From NCBI GenBank assembly GCA_002104895.1, contig MCFG01000003.1:448001-461915 (forward strand): 13,915 nt of DNA, read 5' to 3'. Shown piece after piece: positions 1 to 12,843 of the stretch (its first letter is position 1; every line of letters begins with the position of its first letter). Both the position numbers and the translations under genes were made by a program. The notes under the pieces were generated by a model that worked only from the letters and a program-made list of their open reading frames with translations, searched no databases and was not told the origin of the DNA. This DNA comes from Anaeromyces robustus (taxonomy: Eukaryota; Neocallimastigomycota; Neocallimastigomycetes; Neocallimastigales; Neocallimastigaceae).

Positions 1-4765
<4,765 letters not shown>

Positions 4766-4904
4766 TTTGATTATGTTTTCTAAAATTTAAAATTTTTTAA
4801 TGGTAATGAATTTTATATATTATTATTAATGAATTATTATTATGAATAATTATAATTATTTGTTACTACATTATTATAATTATTACAATAATGTAATAAG
4901 TAAG

Positions 4905-4905
<1 letters not shown>

Positions 4906-4955
<50 letters not shown>

Positions 4956-4957
4956 AT
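4906..4957. repeat. (TAAA)n microsatellite
   Basis: Thirteen uninterrupted units lie in the VPS35-Asterix intergenic region, about 140 bp upstream of the VPS35 start. Confidence 0.9.
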
Positions 4958-5896
4958 ATAAATAAAAAGCAAGAATTTTAATATTTTATTTATTTCTTAT
5001 TATATATATATAAATAATATTTATTTCTTAAAAGTTTAAGTAAAATTAATTGAATTTTACTTATAAAAATAATTGTAACATTTATATTTTAATTTTTGGG
5101 ATTTTATCAAATTTCAATTATGATTATTTATATATAATATTTTATTAATATTAACTATTAAATTTTTAGAATTTAATTTCAATGACATTTTTATTATTAC
5201 TATTATCATTTTTTCTAAATTGAAAGTTTATTTATATTTGATGTAATGAAAATCCTTTTTGTTTTATTATTATACTTTTTTGTATTTTAAGTTAAATAAT
5301 TTGAATAATAATAGTAATATTGTTGATACTCGTATTCTTATTTTATGAATTCGCTTATTAAAAATTTATTTAATATAAAATATAAAAACTATTTGATATA
5401 TTTACATGGAATTGTTATTATTGAAAGAAAAAATGAACCTAAATCATAAAAATTAAATATACTTAAAATAATAATTATTATTATTTTTATTATTATTTTT
5501 TATAAGTTTTTTTTATATATATATAAAAAAAAAACTATTTTTTATTTTCTACTTTTATATTTATTTTTCTTTTAATTTGAAAAAAGAAAATAATAAAGAA
5601 AATGCAAATATTTATATAATAAAATATTTAAAAAAGAAAAGAATTATAAAAATATGGTATATAAAAAGGTTAATTAATTAATAATTATTTTATTAATTAT
5701 TAAGTTTTTTTATATTTTATTATATTAAATATTATATTGCTTAAATTATTTAATTATTTTCATACATTTACTATATATTTATATATTTATATATATATAT
5801 TTATAATAATATGTATATTATTTATTTGTATAATTTTTATTTTATACTTTTCAATATTTTAATATCTATTGTTTAGAAACAAAATAAATATATTAA

Positions 5897-6036
<140 letters not shown>

Positions 6037-6490
6037 TTAATATAATATTATTATTGAATATGTTACATAAAATAATATAATATTTATTTAATATAATTCA
6101 ATTAGAATAAATATTTGAAATGTTTTTTTTATATATTACATATAATAATTTTATATAATTTAATATATAAAGAATATATTTAGTTATATTAAAATTTGTT
6201 ATTAATGCTAATACATTTTTTTGATTTTAATTTTTTATTAATGAATCCAATATTATCTGAAGATTTGGAATTTTAAATACAATTTTAAATATATATTTTT
6301 TAATATTTTTTTTATTTAAAATTTATAATTTTTTTTAAAATAGAATATACATATCAAATTATAATTATCAATAAAAAAATATAGATAATATATAATTTTA
6401 TATAGAAATAACAAAATAAAGAAAAAAGATAAAATAATAAATAAAAATATAATAGAAACATCAATATATAAATAATTGTAAGAAATCAAA

Positions 6491-7261
6491 ATGAGTTCAA
6501 AGAATGATCCAAGAAGACCTGATGCAGTTGTAAAATTTGTTCCACCAGAATTTGATGAAGATAATGCTGACATTGATTGGATAGGTTTTGTTGCTTTGAT
6601 TATTGGTAATTATTTTCACTTTTGTTTTATTTAAATAATAAAAATTTTTATTTTCACATATGTAAAAATATCTTGAAATGAAATTTGATATAGTAATAGA
6701 TAAATTAATTTATTTTGTTACATATTTATTAAATTTATATTTTGAATCTATATTATTTTATAAAGGTATTTTTAGTGTTTTTAAGAAGGTAAATATATAA
6801 TTAATAATTAGTAAGATAATTTATTATTATTACTTAAGAATTTATTATCAAAAATTTAATATTTATATTTTTTAGAATAAAATTGCTGCATGGGTATCAT
6901 TATTCATGGCTATTTCCAGTGTTATTACTGGAAAAAAATCTGAAGCAGAAGCAAGAAATGGTGGTTCTCTTTTGTATGTCTTTTTCTATTGAGAAATCTT
7001 TAATAAATTTTAATAATTTTTAAATTTATAATAAGTATAATAATAATTTATTGAACGAATAAATAAACAAAAAATAGATACTAGTAATTTAATGATAATG
7101 TTAACATATTTATGTTAAATATAGTTATTAATTTTTTATAAAAATATTTTTATTTTTATATTTACTATTATTAATATAGCTTTGCGATCTCATCTTTGAT
7201 TGTTATCTACTCTAATGAACTTTACTTTAATAATATAATGGAAATGAACAAAAAGAATTAA
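6491..7261 (+). CDS. WDR83OS: PAT complex subunit Asterix (WDR83OS family), 4 exons
   Basis: Asterix is a small multi-pass ER membrane protein. With CCDC47 it forms the PAT complex, an intramembrane chaperone that shields transmembrane segments during insertion of multi-pass proteins. Exons are 6491-6605, 6766-6788 (23-nt microexon), 6876-6973 and 7180-7261, all flanked by GT-AG introns. They encode 105 residues, against 106 in the human protein. The family N-terminal signature DPRRP is at residues 6-10, followed by an acidic linker. Hydrophobic segments lie at about 31-44, 49-64 (with the conserved AAWVS, matching human CAWVA) and 77-91. A short polar tail ends at TAA. The start has the context ATCAAAATG, the same as VPS35. 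Conservation of blocks across all four exons makes this a confident call. No typical signal peptide is expected or seen. Confidence 0.92.
6766..6788 (+). other. 23-nt microexon of the Asterix gene
   Basis: The segment lies between AAAG and GTAAAT. With one base carried over from exon 1 it encodes eight codons (GIFSVFKK), completing the first transmembrane segment and the lysine loop that precedes NKIAAW. Omitting it would shift the frame, so it is required for the protein. Confidence 0.85.
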
Positions 7262-7325
7262 TTTTTAAAAATATAACATACTAAACAATTAATAAATAAT
7301 AAATAAATATAATAAGTAATGAAAT

Positions 7326-7368
7326 AAACTAAACTAAACTAAACTAAATTAAACTAAACTAAACTAAA
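7326..7368. repeat. (AAACT)n pentanucleotide tract
   Basis: About eight AAACT units, with one AAATT variant, start about 65 bp after the Asterix stop. This unit is not seen elsewhere in the window. Confidence 0.9.
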
Positions 7369-7376
7369 ATAAATAA

Positions 7377-7396
7377 AATAATAATAATAATAATAA

Positions 7397-7455
<59 letters not shown>

Positions 7456-7460
7456 ATTAA

Positions 7461-7494
<34 letters not shown>
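7377..7494. repeat. (TAA)n grading into (TAAA)n
   Basis: TAA units to about 7399 are followed by TAAA units to 7494, with one TAAATTAA interruption near 7455. This is 3' of the Asterix gene. Confidence 0.9.
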
Positions 7495-7496
<2 letters not shown>

Positions 7497-7536
7497 AAAA
7501 ATAATAATAAAAAAATAGATATTTAAACAGAAAGGT

Positions 7537-7557
7537 AAAAAAAAAAAAAAAAAAAAA
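7537..7557. repeat. 21-A homopolymer
   Basis: An uninterrupted A run lies in the convergent intergenic region, followed by AG-rich sequence. Confidence 0.95.
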
Positions 7558-7838
7558 GAGAAAAAGAAAAGAGAAAAATTAATTTTCATATATATATATA
7601 TATATCATAGATTAATGTATTATTTACTAATAGATATTAGATTATATAAAATAATTTATTAATGAATTTAAAAATATATTAATATTATTAAAGAATGTTT
7701 ATTTGCATTATTAATTAATATAAATATGTTATAAATTTTTTTATTTATAATAATAATAGTAATTATAAAACAAATATATATATATTTATATATATTTTGA
7801 AAACCATTACTAAATAGCAATAAATATAATAATAATGC

Positions 7839-7840
<2 letters not shown>

Positions 7841-7889
<49 letters not shown>

Positions 7890-7918
7890 CAACAACAACA
7901 ATAATAATAATAATAATA
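7841..7918. repeat. (AAT)n with an internal (AAC) block
   Basis: AAT/ATA trinucleotides are interrupted by five or six AAC units near 7884-7900. The block of T-to-C changes is of the same kind as in the large VPS35 intronic tract. It produces spurious poly-Ile and poly-Leu frames. Confidence 0.9.
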
Positions 7919-8041
7919 TTAATAATAATTGAAGTGTTTTTTACATATATGAATTATATTATTTTCTGCAATATAAATTTATTATCTTTATTATTATTAA
8001 AACTTTATATATCCATAATTTTATAAAACATCATATATATT

Positions 8042-8079
8042 GTATATACATCTACACAAAGTATATACATCTACACAAA
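8042..8079. repeat. Perfect 19-bp tandem duplication
   Basis: The 19-base unit GTATATACATCTACACAAA is present twice with no spacer, about 100 bp downstream of the copy A stop codon. It has more G and C than its surroundings and is not a simple repeat. Confidence 0.95.
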
Positions 8080-8175
8080 TGATATTATTTTATTGATTGT
8101 TTTTACTTATTATATATATATATTAAAGTAGGGAAATCATACAATATTAAAATCATTAAAATACTATAAATAATT

Positions 8176-8989
8176 TTATTTTAAGCAGAAAAACTCAGAT
8201 AATAAGTTTTCATCAGAATAACTATGTAATAATGAAAATATTTTCATTTTCTCATTTTTTGATAATAATGGTTTGCCAATATTGTAAGATATATTTGGAC
8301 AAGTAATATTTGTATTTTTTGGATTAGTGTTCAAATAAGAAGAGTTTTCATAATCTTTTTTATTATATACAGAATCTGGTAGAATAATGAAATGTCCCTC
8401 TATTTTATTAATATTTATATTTTATATATTATTATCATTATTTTAAATTATTAAATTATATTTTTTCTTTTACCTGTAGTAAATAAAGCGTTGGTGTATT
8501 TATTATTTATATTATTATCTTATTTGTATAAATAATATATAGATATATAATTTAATATATTAAATATAAAACTTTTTACTTTGTTTTATTTTATTTAATT
8601 TTATTTTTTTTTTATTTTTTTTTTTTTTATTTTTATATTTTTATTTTTATTCTTGTTATTTGATTTTTCAATTATTAATATAATAAACAATAATTAATAT
8701 AATATATATGAATATAATACCTTCATCAAATAATAAATATAAGTATTTCAAAGATTCGCTAATAAGGAAACTTTCCATTCTGTTTTCCTTATTATAAGAT
8801 GTTAAAGGACTTAATTGTGCATATCCACATTTAGTTCTACATAATCTTTCTATATCATTTAATATCATTTCTCCAATGTTTAAGTAATATGGATCTTTTG
8901 TTGCCTTTTTTTTAATTAAAATAATTATAATATTAATATATTAGTAAGTATATTAATCATTCTCATCTATATTAAGTAAAATATAATAA

Positions 8990-9032
<43 letters not shown>

Positions 9033-11041
9033 GTTATAGGTATAGTATAGTAATTAAACCTGATATAGCATATAAGTTGACTCAATAAATTCACTTTTGT
9101 ATAGCATTAATTAATCAAATGTAATAAAAGAATTATTAATATGATAGTTTTAATTAATATATATATAATAAAAAAAACTTAATTTTTTAATATATATTTA
9201 ATATAAAAATACATACGGTCTTAAAAAATATGAATTTACTGCGATTCTTTTAAAATTGAAATCGTATAATTCAGGAATAGCATGATATTTTCTCCATAAT
9301 TCAGTAAATATTTGATGAAGATGTATAGCATTATCGATATCACCCATTAATACCTTTTTATAATATAATAAATTATAATAAAGTTAAATATGATAATTAT
9401 TCTAATGAATATCTGATTATTATTTTATTTTTTACTTGTAATCCTGGGAAGAAAGCACTTAAACTTTATGCATGTATAGTTAATTATAATTACATTATTA
9501 TTATAAAAAATTAATATATATTTATATATGTAAATATATAATAATATTTTATACTTTATTCTATATATATATATATATATATAAATTGTTTTAATAATTA
9601 TTATTAATATTAATTATTTACCCATCCATATAATTTCCTGATCGATTTCCTGTGTGCATATTTACTTTTGTATATATACCGTCTTTATTTTTAACAATAT
9701 TTAAAATGGATTTATAAGATTTATTAAACATTTCCAAATAATCTGGATCACCGAATAAAATGTATGCTTTAAGCATATATTCACTATTTAGTTAATAATT
9801 GCATATTTAAAATTTAGTTAAAAAATGACAATTATTAAATATATATTATATAATAAGAATTAATTTACATTGCAGAATCAACCCCAGCACCAATTCCTGT
9901 CACTGAATATGACCACTAATATTAAAATAATATAAAATCAATATATTTTTCATTTTATTAAATCTGATAAGCAATAATATTTAATACATACATTTGATGT
10001 GTCTGCATCAATTGTATTACCTAATAAATCTAAATTAGAACGCTTACTCCAAATCTCAAATAATGCCTGTTAATGTAATTAGCATATAAAGAAAAAACAC
10101 AATGATATAAAAAACAAAACCAAAATAAAATAATATTAATATATATAAATTTAATAATATTATTAATATAATAGTTGCTATTGAGAATATCAATACTTTT
10201 CTTGCGTAATCCTATATATTATTTAGTATTATTTGGATATATAATATATTATATTTAGTTTATTTATTATATTTAATACTTTTATTAATAATAATACTAA
10301 TAATTATAACCTCAAATCTCATATCTCCTGTTAATCGACTTAATGTTCCAAATTCTAAAATAAATGTTCCAGCACCAGCTGAACAATTATTTGTTTCATC
10401 TTTAAGAGCTCCTTTTTTTAAATTGATCTAATTTTTTTAATTTAAATATACATTTATTAGAAATAATAATAAAAAATAAATTTTTTTAATTAATTATATT
10501 ATAATCAATATATATATTTAATTTTAATATTAATTATTTATTTTTTCAAAAATACTTTTGTATATGGAATATTTGTTTTAGATTCTGTAAATGCTGGTAA
10601 TAATCTTTTTCCTAAGTCATAAGCCAAATCTAATAATTCGTTATTATAATTATCCAGTTTAACACCAAATTCATCATTTATTGCAAATAAATGAGCAGAT
10701 AATAAACCACCTAATACTCTGATATTAACTTCAAATAACTGAACATTCAAATCAACATCAAAATTAACAGTATTTATTACATTTTCAACAGCTTTTTGAA
10801 ATTCTTTTTTATCACCAATAACAGCTAATGTATCTAGTGAATCAATTAAAGTTAATGTAAAATTTCCCATTACATCATTCATGACATAATTATTAACATC
10901 ATCAAAAGTTCTATCTTTGCCAGTACATGTTAAAGGATTTAACTCGTCAGAGGGAAATGCATATTTCATATATCCATTAAATGCATGATATATCATTTCT
11001 TTTGTTTTCTCTTTAAGTTCATTTTTACGTTTAATTGACAT
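8176..11041 (-). CDS. EDEM: EDEM/Htm1-type GH47 ER alpha-mannosidase-like protein, copy A (short, no PA domain)
   Basis: EDEM/Htm1 proteins trim mannose from misfolded glycoproteins in the ER lumen and mark them for ERAD. Exons in transcript order: 11041-10556, 10427-10311, 10211-10197, 10066-9992, 9915-9869, 9783-9622, 9463-9436, 9353-9217, 9093-9060, 8904-8721, 8518-8474, 8399-8176. All introns are GT-AG, phases are consistent, and the product is 517 residues from the first in-frame Met. GH47 landmarks: MGNFTLTLIDSLDTL from residue 58; FEVNIRVLGG with acidic E104; GIGAGVDS with D244; RPEFIES with E357/E360; and the calcium-site TTEGH near 442-446. C39 and C393 match the Cys pair joined by a disulfide in yeast Htm1. 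The protein stops shortly after the GH47 domain, so it resembles EDEM1/2 rather than EDEM3. No HDEL-type tail is seen (ends FFCLK). The annotated start lacks a signal peptide, but a hydrophobic in-frame segment precedes it without an ATG. Confidence 0.93.
8990..9030. repeat. (ATA)n in EDEM copy A intron 9
   Basis: A trinucleotide run lies within the 155-nt intron between the RPE microexon and the ATKDPYY exon. Confidence 0.9.
9060..9093 (-). other. 34-nt microexon of EDEM copy A carrying the RPE acid
   Basis: Flanked by AAAAG and GTTTAA, it encodes EFIESTYMLYQ after completing the Pro codon. It therefore contains the glutamates of the RPE..ES motif, which is part of the GH47 active site. Skipping it would both remove the acid and shift the frame. 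Confidence 0.8.
9436..9463 (-). other. 28-nt microexon of EDEM copy A
   Basis: Flanked by AAAG and GTAAAA, it encodes LSAFFPGLQ (plus the end of a split Gly codon). This is a strongly conserved GH47 motif (LSAFFSGLQ in yeast Htm1). Skipping it would shift the frame. It follows a phase 2 intron and precedes a phase 0 intron. Confidence 0.8.
10197..10211 (-). other. 15-nt microexon of EDEM copy A
   Basis: The exon reads GAT TAC GCA AGA AAA between ATAG and GTATTG. It encodes DYARK and joins RFE to ALFEIW, the place where the family has a conserved short helix. It is phase 0 on both sides, so skipping it would delete five residues without a frameshift. Confidence 0.75.
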
Positions 11042-11092
11042 TCCATATGTACAAATAACAATTATTAATATTAAAAAGCATAGAATATTTAA
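11042..11092 (-). other. Signal-peptide-like segment upstream of copy A, in frame but lacking an ATG
   Basis: Reading back from the Met at 11041 in the same frame, the codons spell CFLILIIVICTYG just before it and stay open to a TAA at 11095-11093. This looks like the hydrophobic core and cleavage region an EDEM precursor should have. The only nearby ATG, at 11081-11079, is one base out of frame: it is followed by C and five T (11077-11073), and four T would make it read straight into the mannosidase. There is no AG on this strand between 11266 and 11042, so a spliced upstream exon cannot supply the start. Confidence 0.6.
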
Positions 11093-11340
11093 TTAAATTT
11101 TTAATTTTTGTGTTTTAAAATTATTATCATTATTGATTTTTTTTTTAAATTAATTTTTTTTGTTAATTCAATAATTTAACAGTTTGAATAATAATAAATA
11201 AAAAGTACCAAGAAGAAGAATATCAAAATGTTTAAAAAAAAATTAAATTTAATAATTTTTATTTAGCTATATAAAGTTACATTGAAACTTTTTAAAATTT
11301 TAATATATGTTAATTTTAATAAATTAAATAAAGTTTATTA

Positions 11341-11411
11341 TAAATTACATTATATCCATATAATTTATAAAAAACTATAAGGCTTATTTCAGATGAATAT
11401 AATGTAATTTA
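11341..11411. repeat. Inverted repeat, 15-bp arms
   Basis: Arms TAAATTACATTATAT (11341-11355) and its exact reverse complement (11397-11411) are separated by 41 bases. Weaker complementarity extends outward (about 11312-11333 with 11406-11427). In DNA this AT-rich, chance is a serious alternative. Confidence 0.6.
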
Positions 11412-11478
11412 TTAAGATTAACATTATGTAAATTAATATTAATTTTTACAACGTATGAATCATCCATATAATTAAATA

Positions 11479-11569
<91 letters not shown>

Positions 11570-11570
11570 A
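11479..11570. repeat. (TAAA)n microsatellite
   Basis: About 23 units lie in the intergenic region between EDEM copies B and A, followed by A-rich imperfect units. Confidence 0.95.
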
Positions 11571-11711
11571 AAAATAAATAAAAAAATTTTATAATGTTAA
11601 AAATGAGACATTTTATTTTATTTTATTTTATTAATTTGATTGCTTGTAAATATTTTAATTATTTAAATATTATATGTGTTTTGTTTTCATTTATTATCTA
11701 AAAATTTTTTC

Positions 11712-11712
<1 letters not shown>

Positions 11713-11755
<43 letters not shown>
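11713..11755. repeat. 43-T homopolymer (43 A on the gene strand)
   Basis: An uninterrupted T run begins about 115 bp beyond the copy B stop codon. In B's sense it is a long A tract downstream of the gene. The length may be inexact, as such runs are hard to sequence. Confidence 0.9.
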
Positions 11756-11870
11756 CATAATTTTTTATTATATTATTTTTTATTTTTATTTCTTTTAATT
11801 TTACATTAAATATATTTTATTGTTATTTTATGTATTATTTAAACACAATCAATGATATTTATTATTATTA

Positions 11871-12732
11871 TTATACTTCTTTTTCAGAAATATTGTTCGG
11901 TTTTGTGGTATGTGGATCGTCATTATTAGTTGATAATATGTTTTTATCTATACATTTTTTTTTTCTGGTTTTTAAAATACTTAAATTACTTATTATTCTT
12001 CCATCATATTGAAGATCTACTGGTTTAATTCGTGCTAATTCTTGAAGTTTATATCCCATTAAATTCCAAGAAAGATTAATACTCACTGTCGGGAGAGTAC
12101 TGTATAGTTTTAATAAATTCTTTTTAAATTCTTTTTTAGGATAATTTGATAAAGGATCTAGGTATGAATTTATAATTAGTTCACTATCTTTTTTAGAAAT
12201 CATAATAGATGGAATAGTATAATCTTCTTCTTCTTCTTGTCTTTTTTCAAACGGTATGTTATTATTGATAATATTAATTGCTTCAGTTTTTAATTCTCTA
12301 TATTTATTAGTTATATAATTGAGTTGATCATTTTCTGACTTTGTACTTTTATAAGGTGACATACTAAAGATTTGATTATTTGTACTTGCTACAACAATTC
12401 CCACAGCACCAGCTTTCATTGCATTTAAAGTCTTTTCACTAAAGAAACAACCTCCACGATTTACTAAAACAAATTTTCCTTTAACAATATTTTTTAAATT
12501 ATTTGAATATTCACTACATCCTTCTGAAAGCTCAGGTGATACAAAATTAGTATTTTTAAATAAGGGTAAGATATTTACATCCCAAGTTTGATCGCTACGT
12601 AAATGTGGACCATATGAAGATTTTGATCCATTTATAGTATTATTCCCAAATTTTATGTTATATACTTTACTATATATTTATTAAAAATATATATAAATAA
12701 AATAAAATAATTATAATAAATAAGTAAATAAG

Positions 12733-12787
<55 letters not shown>

Positions 12788-12788
12788 G

Positions 12789-12843
<55 letters not shown>

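Larger units (their letters stand above)
7262..8175. other. Convergent intergenic region, no gene
   Basis: This lies between the stop codons of the Asterix gene and EDEM copy A, so it contains both 3'UTRs and polyadenylation signals. AATAAA-like words are everywhere because of TAAA repeats, so no specific signal can be named. The region holds an AAACT tract, TAA and TAAA tracts, a 21-A run, a short AT tract, an AAT/AAC tract and a 19-bp tandem duplication. Open frames here are repeat artefacts (poly-Ile, poly-Leu or LFIY). There is no sign of a PA-domain remnant downstream of copy A. Confidence 0.65.
11042..11870. other. Intergenic region between EDEM copies B and A
   Basis: Apart from the signal-peptide-like segment, I see no gene here. 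The region must hold B's 3'UTR and A's promoter, since both are on the minus strand. It contains a TAAA tract, an inverted repeat pair, and a run of 43 T. A small plus-strand ATG at 11228 has a good start context but gives only 12 codons. Confidence 0.6.

Noticed and set aside
6316-6573. Minus-strand 85-codon frame
   Set aside because: It is antisense to the Asterix leader and first exon, which has clear homology on the plus strand; the frame itself shows only low-complexity hydrophobic residues.
7326-7368. AAACT tract as interstitial telomere repeat
   Set aside because: The unit lacks the G-run of known telomere repeats and the tract is short, between two genes.
7359-8026. Open frames rich in Leu or Ile runs in the convergent intergenic region
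   Set aside because: They are products of TAA/AAT/TAAA repeats with no conserved motif, and occur on both strands over the same DNA.
8176-8399. Copy A as a pseudogene truncated before the PA domain
   Set aside because: Twelve exons are open with intact splice sites and all key GH47 residues; ending after the GH47 domain is normal for EDEM1/2-type proteins.
11228-11266. Plus-strand ATG in a good context followed by Lys-rich then hydrophobic codons
   Set aside because: Only 12 codons before TAG, with no donor site or homologous exon downstream; likely chance in A-rich DNA.
11830-12012. Plus-strand 60-codon frame
   Set aside because: It is the antisense shadow of the last exon of copy B.
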